DNA of 64,000 bases, from NCBI GenBank assembly GCA_022414725.1, contig CM039462.1:53126601-53190600 (forward strand), written 5' to 3'. Position numbers and translations under genes: made by a program. The notes under the pieces are model-generated. The model searched no databases, had not been told where the DNA came from, and worked only from the letters and a program-made list of their open reading frames with translations. Shown here piece after piece: positions 1 through 12,700 of the stretch (positions within the stretch are counted from its first letter, which is position 1; every line of letters begins with the position of its first letter). This stretch comes from Microglena sp. YARC (lineage: Eukaryota > Chlorophyta > Chlorophyceae > Chlamydomonadales > Chlamydomonadaceae).

Positions 1-400
1 AACTATAAGCAAAAATTGTGGGTGCGGAGGTGGTCGGAATCGTTCAAACGCCTGGACGTCTGTCGGACAGACGGATAGATGGATGGAGAGATGGACAGAC
101 GGCGGAGAGAGACACGGGGGGAACTTGGGGCTTCAGCCCTGGGACCCCTGGGGGGTCCAGAGGGGGCTATCTAAAGCGACAAGTTCTATGCAGCGTCGCC
201 TGCGACGCTTACAATTGGCGGAGAGTAAACGCGAGGGAGCGACAGGTGGCAACGGAAGCGAGTTAGGTACGAGGCCGTTGGCTGACGTGTCGGGCTTCAT
301 CGCGGTCAGATAGATGGATGGATGGTCGGACGGACAAATGGGTAACACTGGGGGCTCCCGCTCCCCAGAAGGGGGGGCTCCGCCAAAAACAAGCATGAGT
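1..400 (+). repeat. Dispersed repeat family A, copy 1
   Basis: The window opens inside a dispersed repeat seen several more times. Shared landmarks in order are a GCGTCGC/GCGACGC pair next to an ATGCAG box, TTGGCGGAGAG, GCGACAGGTGGCAA, GTTGGCTGACGTGTCAGG, a GACGGACAAATGGGT box, and a GGGGGCTCCCG...GGGGGCTCCGCC hairpin near 350-390. No coding capacity is evident. Open frames here come from its G/C-rich composition. It is probably a non-autonomous element, class unknown. Confidence 0.6.
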
Positions 401-589
401 GAACTGGCCTCCCCAAAATCGTAAACGACGGGGGCCAAAAGTTCCTGCTGGGATGACACTGTGCCCTTCTCCTTCTTTACTCTGCATGCATCCCTTGCAT
501 TTGTACACAAGTTGTAGAAAAGAGCATTCAGTTTGTTGCAGTGTGACCGCAGGTTGTGTTTGTTTACTCTCTCTGAGCACTGGTTTTGA

Positions 590-1145
590 ACGGGAGCCCC
601 CAGATTCACCGTCTGCGTCTGTCCGAACGAAACAAGTTCTATGCAGCGTCGCAAGCAGCATTAAAAATTGGCGGAGAGGTGTTCCCGACGGCGCGACAGG
701 TGGCAAGGGAAGTGAGTTAGTCAGGAGACTGTTGGCTGATGTGTCAGGCTTCATCTCGGTCAGACGGTCGGTTGCACAGACGGACAAATGGGTGAACCTG
801 GGGGCTCCCGCCCCCTTGAATAGGGGGCTCCGCCAGAAACCAAGCCAGACACGTCAGCCAACTGTCTCATAACCAACTAGGATTGGTCAGCTCCACTCCG
901 TTGCCACCTGTCATTCCGTTGCCAGCACTCTCCGCCATTTTTTGTCAGAGCCCCCTCTTCAAGGGGGCGGGAGCCCCCAGGGCCAGGATCACCCATTTGT
1001 CCGTCCGAACAACCGACCGAACGCGAACGCGACCGACCGACTGACAGAGACGAAGCCTGACACATCAGCCAACGGTCTTGTAACTAACTCGCTTCTGTTG
1101 CCACCTGTTGCCTGTCGCTCCGTCGCGAACACTCTCCGCCATTTT
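590..1145. repeat. Inverted pair of family A repeats
   Basis: Two family A copies lie head to head, plus-oriented at about 590-850 and minus-oriented at about 880-1,145. The boxes GTGTCAGGCTTCATC, GGACAAATGGGT and GGGGGCTCCCG recur in reverse complement across a centre near 870. The pair could fold into a long imperfect hairpin. The stretch at 400-590 between copies shows nothing recognisable. Confidence 0.6.
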
Positions 1146-1372
1146 TTAGCGGAGCTTGCGCCGCTGCATATAACTTGTCCTCATCGCTTGCGACGCTGCA
1201 TAGAACTTGTCCTCCTCGCTTGCGATGCTGCATATAACTTGTCCTCGTCGCTTGCGATGCTGCATATAACTTGTCCTCTTCGCTTGCGATGCTGCTTGTA
1301 ACTTGTCCTTGTCACTATGCAACGCTGCATAGAACTTGTTATTGTCGCTTGCAATGCTGCCTATGACTGGTT
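1145..1372. repeat. Minisatellite of about 35 bp
   Basis: Roughly six imperfect tandem units contain CTTGCGATGCTGCATATAAC followed by TTGTCCTCGTCG. The unit resembles the terminal box of family A (ATGCAG...GACAAGTT in reverse), so it probably arose by amplification of that element's end. Confidence 0.7.
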
Positions 1373-2044
1373 TCTTTTAGCTTTCTGGAGCTCCAGTTGT
1401 GTAGCAAAAGCTGCGACGCATCCCTGATTTCACTACTACCACCACCACCGACACCACCATCCACCAACACCACTACTGCCACCTTACTATTCACCTGCAC
1501 TTCTTTTAGCTTTTTAGAGCTCCAGTTGTGTCCTCGAAGTCGTGTTCCTCTGCCTGTCTTACGCGAAGTGCTGAGATGGCCCCAAAACATGCTTATAAAA
1601 TCATGCAAAGAAAAAACATATAAAAACCAGTTTCCATTCAAAGTTGCACATAAATATGCCTGTCTTGTGCAGAGCGTTGAGCTGGCACAAAACCATTCAT
1701 CAGTTACGATGATTGATTTCAGGATTGTGGCGGGGCGTAGCAAGGTAAAGAGCGGAGCGCAAAGCGTGGAGCACCGGGTGGTCCGGAGGGGGCAGCGCCG
1801 GGCAGCGCGTCGGACTGGACTCGCACTGAGTCAATCTGTGACATACGTCGTCGCATGGAGAACAATCGGCATGCATTCATTGCAGATCTATGCCAGCTGT
1901 CCTTCATTGCTGAGTCTCTTGCGTTTGCCCTTCGCTATTATGTTAAACAAAGGCTGTGGGGAATGGTTTGTCTTGGGTGGTCACTATCCTAACCATCCTA
2001 CCATCCTGGCATCCTCATCATCCCCCCTATCCCATCGCCCACAG
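1373..2044. other. Non-coding stretch with a short duplication
   Basis: The segment GAGCTCCAGTTGTGT with its flank occurs at about 1,377-1,402 and again at 1,503-1,528. At 1,715-1,850 a segment containing GATTTCAGGATTGT resembles 6,225-6,320. No convincing exon was found. The end becomes pyrimidine-rich and leads into the first acceptor of the array at 2,045. Confidence 0.4.
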
Positions 2045-2541
2045 GATCTGGACACATCCGTGTACACCGCAACCAGTTCCATCGTGCTGATTGACGCACT
2101 AGATCTGTTTCAGTTATGCTACCTCTACCTCAAAAAGCAATCCTCACCATCCCCCCCTCCTCATCACAGGATCTGGACAAATCAAGTGATGTACACTACC
2201 AGTCCATCGTGGTAGTTGATGCAGGGTATCTGTTTCAGTCATGCTACCTCTACCTCAACAGTCCTCCTCACCATCCCCCCTCCGCATCACAGGACCTGGA
2301 CAAATCCGTATACGTCACTACCAGTTCCATCGTGGTAGTTGATGCAGGGGATCTGTTTCAGTCATGCTACCTCTACCTCAAAAAGCAATCCTCACCATCC
2401 CCCCTTCGCATCACAGGACCTGGACAAATCCGTGTATGTCACAACCAGTTCCATCGTGGTGGTGGATGCAGGGGATCCGTTTCAGTCATGCTACCTCTAC
2501 CTCAAACAGTCCTCCTCACCACCCCCCTCTCCTCATCACAG
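2045..2541 (+). repeat. Acceptor-side junction array, exon X1
   Basis: Four tandem units precede the complete exon X1, with exon-like starts after CACAG at 2,045, 2,170, 2,293 and 2,417; the full exon starts at 2,542. Spacing is 123-125 bp. Each unit has a C-rich polypyrimidine tract, an AG acceptor and about 95 bp matching the first part of X1 (peptide [20 protein letters not shown]). Each lacks the rest of the exon and a donor. The units are therefore duplications across the intron/exon boundary, offering competing 3' splice sites. Confidence 0.75.
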
Positions 2542-2817
2542 GATCTGGAAAAATCCGTGTACGTCACAACCAGTTCCATCGCGGTTGTTGATGCACAGGA
2601 TCTGTTTCAGTCATGCTACCTCTACCTCAAACATTCCTCCTCAACTGCGGCGAGGTACACAGTGCCTACAGTGGCTTATGCTGGATGCCTCTTCCTCGTC
2701 GTGATCGCGAACTCTTTCATCCTTGCCATTCTTTCAATGGTGTTCAAGGTCTTGAAGGCGGTGACCATAGCCCAGGCATGGAGCTACACCACACTCACAT
2801 CAGAAGCGGCACAGCAG
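2542..2817 (+). CDS. Exon X1: membrane segment
   Basis: The acceptor CATCACAG and the donor GTGAGA frame 92 codons. The first third matches the tandem copies upstream. The middle ([20 protein letters not shown] and onward) is a hydrophobic stretch of about 30 residues, probably one or two membrane helices, followed by a Lys/Ala-rich amphipathic part ending TSEAAQQ. It reads without interruption. Family unknown. Confidence 0.6.
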
Positions 2818-5800
2818 GTGAGAGAGGAGTACCGCTGTTTTTTCCCCGGCTACTAGCAGCAGCTTCTAGGCAGCTTTCTAAGCCAGCCACTGGGCTAAGC
2901 ATCAAAACTTCAGCAGCACTAGAAAGTTGAGAAGCGGCACAGCAGGCGAGAAAAGAGTACGTTACATAAACTCTGCAAAACAATGCTAAGACATTACATA
3001 AACTTAGCTAAAAAATGCACAAACTCAGAAAATCGACACATATCCAGGTTACATAAACTCAGCAAAACAATGCATAAACTCAGAAAAATAACACTTACGC
3101 ACGTTACATCTACTCAGCAAAACAATGCTGAGGCAGGAAGGCGGCACAGCCTGCCTACCGTCAAACATTCTAACAGAATTTGGGTTTTTGAAGCACAGAG
3201 AGAGAGGAGTGCGTTACATAAACTCAGTCAAACAATGCTGTAACAGAACAGCAGCACACAGCCTGCCTATTGCCCAATTTTGTAACAGGATGAGTTGGTC
3301 GGCCCGAACGCAGCCAGACCTATGCATCGACACCACAATACGGTTATTGAAATCGCCGGAATTCGTCGAAACTACCGGTCGAAACCACAATACGTAGGTA
3401 GGAACATAGTAGGTTTGGCGAAACCACCGGAAATTGCTGAAATAACCGGTCGAAAGTTCGCAATGTATAACGACATTACCGACCATACCAAACTTCCCTG
3501 CTTCTCTTCAGGTACCCTCGTACTCTGCTCGTACCCCCCCACACACCCCCCACCCCCACCCCCCACCCCCCGTGCATGGGACCCGGTTGATTCGAAGCGG
3601 CCAGTACACCTTTTACCCATCGCCGTTCTTTATTGTCTTTCCCTTCAGCACAACGTTCCTTCATAAGTGGCATTCCAACTCAACACCCATCATCGCTACC
3701 TGTGTTTTCCGACCCTTCATAGCCATAACTGAATGCATACAATAGCTCACAGCCCCCGTTACCACAACCTAATAGTCCGACTCACCCAGTACGACGCACG
3801 ATCCCCAGGGCCGACCTCCAGGGGACCCGCCAGGGCACCCTACTATTTTTTTGAGGCACCCCCACAAACCTTGAAAACAAACAAGGTGCATAACATGAGG
3901 CTACTACAAAGCATGCGCAAAAGCATGATTTTGAGCACGCCTTTTCAGCCCCACTGCGCGTTTCACGCAGTTTTTTCAACCCCCTGTGGGCGCAGCGCGC
4001 AGTTTTTGCCCTTTTTGCACTAAAAAGTGCTGGGCGATTTGACGTTTGTGCGCTTTAAGCGCTGACCAATTTGACAAAATGTAGTACCCTGCATAACATC
4101 CATGAAAGCAATCAAGTGTGTTGGATGCTGGAATCATGATGGAATCATCAAAACGTATATTCAATTGTTGACCGATTTGTTGAAGAAAGTTGAGGTCGGG
4201 AGTTCAAATCCTCCCAAACCCACTATGGATTTTTTTGGAAACAAAATATAAAAGCTTTTATCTGTCGACCTCATGGTAAACACCTCATGGTAACCTCCTG
4301 GTTAGCTTTCATCACCTCATGGTAACCTCATGGTCAGCTCTCATCAGGGCTCAGCTTTCACCACCTCATGGTAACCTCATGGTCAGCTTTCATCAGGGCT
4401 CAGAACTTAGTCTCACTTGCTTGCAGACATGGTGGATGGCCATGTGCACCTCCTGCACCCCTCTATCCTTTACTCCTGTACCAAATCATCACCCCTCACC
4501 TCCTTCACCCCTTCACCCTCACCCCCACCCTCATTTTCACCCCCCACCCCCACCCCACCCCACCCTCATCATCACCCTCATCCCCACCTCACCCTCATCC
4601 TCACCCCTCACCTTCACTCCTCACCTTTCATCAGGGCTCAGAACTTAGTCTCACTGGGCTCTCTCATGGGTGAACATCAGTGGATCTATTTATTTTAACC
4701 AGGGCTCGGCCCTGACTTTCTCTTACTGGGATCTCTCGTGTATGCACCATCAGTTTAGTGGATGAATTTATGTTACACCCTGAACTAGGGAACGGCAGTA
4801 TGACATCATATGATAGCATATGATGCCGGCAGTCTGACTAGGCTAAAGTTACAATGTATTTACAATAGCATATGCTATCATGCTCGCCTTTGGTCAGCAT
4901 CATATGATATGCTGGTCCCTACCCCGAACAGGTGCATTGGAGGCTACAGTCACTCTTCTACGGAGCGCCTTCTAATGACCGGATCTATCAGATGATTGGT
5001 GGGATCTTTGCAGGTCAAGCAAGGAAAAAGTTCAGGGCAGGTATCAGTTCTATTCTCGCCCTCAGAAAGCTGTCAGCGCTAACATTGAATATAGGGGGCC
5101 ATCAAGGAAGGGGGGAGCCTATCGATGGGCTTGGTGCTGCTCATCCTCATCAAAGCAGTGACCCCGTTGGCGGCAGTGGTGGTGAAAGTGGCCAAGGTGA
5201 CATGACCAGCAAGGAGGCAGCCATACCGGGGGACGATAGCAGACTGGGGAAATCAAAAGCTCTCCTCACACCCGCTTCCTTAGGCAGGGTCAAGCGAAAC
5301 TCACGAGAAAAGGAGTTGGATCCACAAGTCTGTCGGGCTGTGTCATTTCGTTATTTAATGCTGCATCCCACTTGGCCACCCTCACAACTTCGAGCGGAAG
5401 CTTCTGAAATCTTTACCAAGAATCTGGCTCCAACGAACACCAAACCAACATCCAGCCACCACCCGACCACCACCCGACCACCACCCAAAAATCAGGCTTC
5501 AAGGGTCTCTTGGAACCCAGCTTGAGCATCCTCGTTGACTCTGGATGACTACGAGGAGGGGGAAGATGAGGATGTGTTTGATTTACCAGAGCGGCTGATT
5601 CCTTGGGCCAGCACAACCCAGGTCTCCAAGCCAGCTGCCCAAGCTTCTTTCGGCAGCCGGCCACAGTTACTTAACACGGTGTCTTCGAAGCTACTCGGAT
5701 GCAACTTGTCCAAGCTAACCTCTCACATTAGAGAGTCTAACATGCAAGACCCATTAAGGGCCATGTCATCCAGCAAATCCTTTGGTCTTAGCCAGTCTCG

Positions 5801-6671
5801 CGTCCACGCCTCCATGGCCTTTCAGAAGGCAATAGAAGCTCGAGGAGGTGGAGGTCCTGATCCTGCTCAGATTCCGCTCCCCAGCTCAGAGATTACAGCA
5901 GAGATCAAGGGGGGGAATAAGCGCTTGCGACATGCCTTCCAGATGGTATCACACTTCAGTACCGGTGGCAAGAGTGCCACCACCGGACGGAGCTTGAAGA
6001 AGTTGAATCACCTGGCTGCCAGCAAACAAGAGCAACCAAGTCCGCAACCATATTTGGAATCTCCCATCACGAGTCCTGTGATTCCCATACGCTCCTTCCT
6101 GCTGACGTCCATGGACGAGGACAGTGTGACAGGTATGCGAAAGCTCTTTTTGCATGCCTGAGCTCCAGTGTCTTTTAACTTAAGATTTATGTAGGCCAGG
6201 TTGAGTAGCTACTTGGGCTACTCAAGCCAGATTTCAGGATTGTTGCGTAGCCATCGCATGGCAGAGAGTGAAGCGTGGAGCCCAGAGGCCCAAGGGGTTC
6301 ATGCGTCGCAATGGAACAACAGAATGCCGATGCAGGGGCTAAGCGCCGTCGATATAACAAAACCTGGCACAAGGGAATAGTACGCTCAAAAGTATGTTGT
6401 ATGGCCCTGGTGAGGGTTGCGCTTCCTACAAGGCACTTGTTAAATTAGACTTGTTGGATTATTATTATTATTCAAATTATTATTATTATCATTTTTATTA
6501 TTATTATTATTATGATGATGATGATTATTATTATGATGATTATTATTAGTAGTATTATTATTATTAGTAGTATTATCATCATTATTATTATTATTATTAT
6601 TATTATTGTTATTATTGTTATTGTTATTGTTATTCTTATTCTTATTGTTACGTGTGTCGTCGGCGGCGGCG

Positions 6672-6702
<31 letters not shown>

Positions 6703-9700
6703 AGTTGTTATTGTTGTCGTTGTCGTCGTCGACGTCTTTGTTGTTGTCATATTGATGTTGTTGTTGTATTGCTGTTGTTCATGTTGTTGTTGTTGTTCAT
6801 GTTCTTGTTGTTGTTCATGTTGTTGTTCATGTTGTTGTTCTTGTTCATTCTTTGTTGGTGTATTGATGTTTTTGTTGTATTGTTGTTGTTGTTCATTCTT
6901 TGTTGTTGTTCATTCTTTGTTGTTGTTCATGTTGTTGTTGTTGTTGTTGTTATTATTATTATTCGTATGATTATGATTACAGTTTTTCTGGTGCCGTCGC
7001 AAATTAAGCAACTCAGTATGACCCCAGTGTGACGCGCTGCCAATGACAGTCTTATCAACACTGCACCATGGGTCCTCAGGTTGAAAGTATAGTGAGAACT
7101 ACAATGCAAAATCAGTGCAGATACAGGGCACAACCAACCAAGGAATGTAGCATGCATTTGTATGATAAAACAACAGGAAGACAGGTAAATGTAGAAATAT
7201 AGCACGCAGGATGCAAATGCAAATGCAAAAATGCATAGGCCTGTGCAAAGATGCAACCCAAGAGGTGCTTAAGTGAGACTAGGGCTGTAACATACTTACA
7301 TATATGATAGGCCCCAGGGTACTTCAAATGGCCAAATTGGCCAGCGCTTTAGCGCCCTTGAAAACAAAAAAACTGCGCTTTGTAGTGCAAAAAGCGCAAA
7401 AATTGTTTGCAGCGCCCACAAGGGGTTGCAAAAAACTACGCTTGAAGCGCAGAGAGGTTCAAAAAGTCAGTGCTCAAAAGCGCAAAAGCGCGCGCTTTGA
7501 ATTACCCTGATAGGCCCCTGTACCCCATGGACTGTAACATACATTATGTGCCTGTCGCTTCTTGAACAACACAGCACAGCACAACACAGCACAGCACAGC
7601 ACAGCACAGCACAGCACAGCACAGCACAATACAACACAGCACAACACAGCACAACACAGCACAACACAGCACAAAACAACACAGCACAACACAGCACAAC
7701 ATAGCACAGCACAGCACAGCAAAACACAGCACAACGCAGCACAACACAACACAGCACAGAACAGCACAACACAGCACAGCACAGCACAGCACAGCACAGC
7801 ACAGCACAACACAGCACAACACAGCACAACACAGCACAACACAGCACAACACAACACAACACAGCACAACACAGCACAACACAGCACAACACAACACAAC
7901 ACAACACAGCAAAACACATCACAGCACAGCACAACACAGCACAGCACAGCACAACACAACACAACACAGCACAACACAGCACAGCACAACACAACACAAC
8001 ACAACACAACACAGCACAACACAACACGGCACAACAAAGCACAGCACAACACAGCACAGCACAACACAGCAGAACACAACTCAACACAACAAACCACAGC
8101 ACAGCACAATACAGCACAACAAAACAAACAAAAAACACAACACAACACAACTCAACACAACACAACACGTGCCCGTGCAGATATCCATCAGAGTGGCTCC
8201 CAGATCCCCCCAGATCAGAGACTTAGACAAGGCCAAGGCTGTAATAGCTTTCTAGATGAGAACCAAGGCCCAGGATCTGCAAGCCTTCAAGATCGGATCC
8301 AAACCCAAAACCCACGCTCTGCAAGCTGCCGACGTCAGAGCCTAAGCCAAGGCTCACGCTATGGAAGCTTCCGAAATGAGAGCCTAAGCCAAGCACCAGG
8401 ATCTGCAAGCTTCCGAGGTCAGAGCCTATGCCAAGGCCCAGGATCTGCAAGCCTCCAAAATCAGAGCCTAAGCCAAGACCCACTCTCTGGAAGCTTCCAA
8501 AACCAGAGCCTAAGCCAAGGCCCAGGAGCTGCAAGCCTCCAAAATCAGAGCCTAAGACAAGACCCAGGTTCCGCAAGCTTCTTAGGTCAGAGCCTAAGCC
8601 CAGGCCCACGCTTTGGAAGCTTCCGAAATCAGAGCCTAAGCCAAGCCCCAGGATCTAAAAACCTCCAAAATCGGATCCCAAGCCAAGGCCCAGGCTCTGC
8701 AAGCCCCCGGGGGAATGCAGAATTACTGGATGATGAGGTGAATCCTCCACGGGGTGCCGTCCTTGTGCACACCAATTCATTACAGTCCGGCCACTCAATG
8801 TTGGGCGGGAAGACAGGTGTTGACCAGGGGAGTGGCTCCATGTGGAACTCCTCCCAGAGGAATCGAAACGAGAGCTTCTACACTTCATCTCACCGGAGTG
8901 ACCAGACTCCACTCCTTCCCACGCAGACAGGCAATTCCAGCACCCTTGAGTCACTCAGGGGAAGTCGGGCTGTACCCTCATCGGATTCAATGTGCACCTC
9001 CTCCGCAACAACCCCTACCCAGCACCCCGTCTCCATCATGTCCCCCCCATCCAGGCTGAAAATCCGAACTATCCCGCAGGAGCCTGAACCAGATGAGTGG
9101 CCATACATGAGTGCAGTTGATATAGACATAGATGAAGATGATACTGAGTCAGCTTCTGCTTTAAATGCAAGACAGGACACCCTGGGAGGTATCCTGCGGG
9201 GCCTGGCCACCCAGCAGATGCGGAGGGCCGATAATCGTTTAGCTTGGAGTCAGCGCCCCAAGCGGTCCAAATCATATGCCTCCTTGTTGGATTCCAGGTC
9301 AGACTCCGTGACAGCGTTCTCTTCAAAGGATGGGGATGCCTCGACTGATCCGTCTGGAATCCCTCCTCAAGGTTCCTCTATGGTAGTCACAGCATCAAGT
9401 AGGAGAATGCTGAGTATTAGGAAGACCGCACAGCAGGTGGCCTCCCTAGGCAGACTACCGTCTATGGTCTCCAAGACAAGGCAACTTCCCCGTCAAAATA
9501 ATTTTTCTCTTGGAGGCAATCCTTTTCTTAGAAGAGCTACTTCTAAAAGTCAAGCTCAGCTTCCGGCTGATGCTATCATCACCACTTTCAATACCGGTGA
9601 AGGAGCAAGCTCACCTCAGCAGTTCAATACCGGTGAAGGAGCAAGCATGCCTCAGCAGTACAATGGTACGGTGGAGGATGAGCTCCCCATTAAAGTCATG

Positions 9701-12700
9701 AGATCCTTGCTCAAGAACCCCTTGAGGGCTGGAAGCCCTCAAGACCAAGCCACCCCAGCACACTTGACTGAAAACTTTGAGTTGGCCACACATAAATCAA
9801 TGTCCTCAGGGCATCGTATGCCTAGCACACCTTCCAATAATTGTGACAGCACCTCTCATCCCACCACGGGCAGATCACAGTTGAAGGGTGTGTCGTTTCA
9901 ATGCAGGGCATGGAATGGTATGGCTGGCACATCTTCCAATGACCGTGGCTCCCGTCCCAGCACGGGCAGACCTCAAGTGAGGGGTGGGTCGTTTCAATGC
10001 AGGGCATGGAATGTTATGGCTGGCACGTCTTCTAATGGCCGTGACCGTGGCTCCCGTCCCAGCCTGGGCAGACCCCAGCTGGGGGGTGTTTCATTTCAGG
10101 TAGGCGGGCCGTCCTTGGATGAGCGCAGCTCGGTTGTGCGCAGCTCGGTTGTGTTCTCAGCCACTCCACCCAGAGGTTCCAGAGGTACCAGGACTGCTGG
10201 GAGGATGTCTCAATTGACCGACATTGGCCAAGTCAAAGACTATGAAGACTTCCTCAGCACCAACCAGCCTCAGCCAACTTCAGCCAACCAGTCTCCTACA
10301 AAAGCGGCAGGGGCGAGGGGAAGGGCAACTCCCAAAAGTAGGTGTATGATTTTGTTTTTGGTTGGCCCCGGTGCAAGCAAACGGGCTAGCCACCTCAACA
10401 TCTAGCAGCTAATTAGGTTTACTATGTATTTATGTATGAATGATTTATTGGGGTTCAATTCACCATCTTGTTTGGAAATTGAGAATTGTTACGACTTGCC
10501 ATGGGTGTGAAGTTGAAGGAACCTCCCCGTTTGCTTGCACTGGAGAATGTTCCTTTGATTGCTTTTGCTTCCGCTACTGCTACTGCTACTGCTACTGCTA
10601 CTGTGTCTTAGCTCGGACTACCATTCGAATGCATGGAGGAAAGGTCTCGGCCTCTTTCAAGGCGGCAGGTCGGAAATCGTGAACGTGGCAACAGGTTCAA
10701 ACTCCCGACCTGTCAGTCAAAGCTTGTTAGATGGTTGTATGTATGTATGTATGTATGTATGTATGTATGTATGTATGTATGTGTACAGTCCAGGGGTAGC
10801 CAAATAGGCTAAAAGGACTTGCCCAACCTTCAAAAAGGTAGGTTGGGATGTTCAGGGTTTAGGGGCTGCCCAACTTAGGCTCGGTGTTATTGATGACCTG
10901 GCATATTTGGCCAGCCCCAGTTGGTGGGCACTTTTTTCTTCAATGAACACTTCATGTGTCGCCACTGTGCTGCATGAGTTTAGCGCGTTTTTATTATTAC
11001 TGTAGCACAAACTCAGGGCCTCCATCAGTAAATCCTTTGTTTGGGGGTCAGTTCTTTTTCTGTTTAGCCCCTCCTGATATCATGGTTGGGCAAGTCCCTT
11101 CAGCCTATTTGGCTACCCCTGGGCTGTAACAACATACATACACTAGACTTAGAAAACATTGTCAAAGTTGCAGAAGCGCTGTTTGATGCCCTTGATTTCT
11201 GAAATGGGGAACTCCTCCTTTACTTCCCCAACAGGACCCTGTAGCCTAATTAAGTAACCCCCCAGACTGTATCAAACAGCAACATGACTATACTATCGCT
11301 CAACATGGCACTGTAGCCTAATTAAGTGCCCACTAGACTGTATCAAATAGCAACATGACTCTACTAGCGCTTGGACCCTGTAGCCTACTTGGCTACCCCC
11401 TGGACTGTAACAAACAGCATTTTAAATACAAACCTCATATCATGTTCTTTGAAAAGAAACGAAAATCAAAAAACATAAAACAAAAAACTCATTTCATCTG
11501 TTTCTCCAGATTCTTCACTCAGGATCAAGGCCGTCTCTTCTGTGGTCGAACTGACAACGTCAGCTATAGAGCTCATGCAGGATCTACAGGTAGGAGATTT
11601 ACCTTTCTCCATGAACATGAGTTAGTTGTTTCTTAAGTCCCTTAAGCCTAGTAGGCTACCTCTTGACTGTAACATACATACATACATACATACATACATA
11701 CATACATACATACATACATACATACAAAGAAGCGCAGAGCTCTGCCTGATGGCAGGATGACAGAGCTTTGTCATCCTGACATCAGGCGTCAGTATCCCAA
11801 GTAGCTACTCAACCTAGCCTGCAGAAATCTGAAATAAAAACACTGGCACTTCTCTTTCTCCCTGAACCCATAGCTGGTTTGAATGAGGCTGGGATTTGGG
11901 TAGGAGCTGGGCAGACAGTTATAGACAGTTTGGCGCATAAGTGTTTCGTCATTTTCATAAGTACCCCTTGACTTTATCAGGCTGCGAGTAGCCCCTTTCA
12001 GTAATATACATTGGTATAGTGGTAGACTAAATCACTTTGAGGATGGAGAGTCGGGGGGTTCGATTCCCCCTTCGGTCGGTCTTGGCATTGCAGGTCGTTG
12101 TCAACCGCGATGGTAGCTTGTCCGTTTGAGGTAGAAGACCGCTCCCTACCCGCGTACGACGGGCTCCCTTAATACAACGCTCCACCAGGCGTTATCATTA
12201 CCTTGTTTTCAGGCTGCTAGCACATTTGGAGTCCAGTATAGCACCAGGAACATCATCATCAATTCATCATCGTAGGTGATTGACAATCTGCTGCGACAAG
12301 GCTCAAGGAATGTTGGTAGTAGATGTAATACCTTGAATTCGTGAATATAACCGAATGGCATCCGATCATATGCATCATAAAAATATGTTATGACTTACGA
12401 GCCCTGCCTGTCATGTGCCTACCCCCTAAGCATCGTGTTTAAACCCCCTAGCCAGTCATGTGCCTACCTGTCATGTGCCCACCTGTCATGTTCCTACCTG
12501 TCATGTGCCTACCTGTCATGTGCCTACCTGTCATGTGCCCACCTGTCATGTGCCTACCTGTCATGTGCCTACCTGTTATGTGCCTACCTGTCATGTGCCT
12601 ACCCTACAGTGTGTCCGTGCTAAACTATCAAAAACCTGCACGGGGAATCCAACGATCCCCACATCAACCACAACGCACAGCAGACAGGGTAGGGCAGACG

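Noticed and set aside
133..870. Overlapping frames in the first 900 bp
   Set aside because: They fall inside family A repeats, differ between copies and show no conserved reading frame.
4190..4226. tRNA-like T arm GGGAGTTCAAATCCTCCC
   Set aside because: The stem-loop is perfect, but there is no pairing acceptor stem, D arm or A box upstream. At most a tRNA scrap or SINE remnant.
6472..7032. Poly-Ile/Val/Cys/Leu frames
   Set aside because: Trinucleotide microsatellite artefacts.
7467..8168. Poly-Cys/Leu/Val frames on minus and Thr/Gln/His frames on plus
   Set aside because: Pure translation of the ACAGC/ACAAC microsatellite. Only the part after the acceptor at 8,180 is kept as an exon.
12001..12075. 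Functional tRNA gene
   Set aside because: A and B boxes are present but the acceptor stem does not pair, and the segment continues into a body shared with another element, so it is called a SINE.
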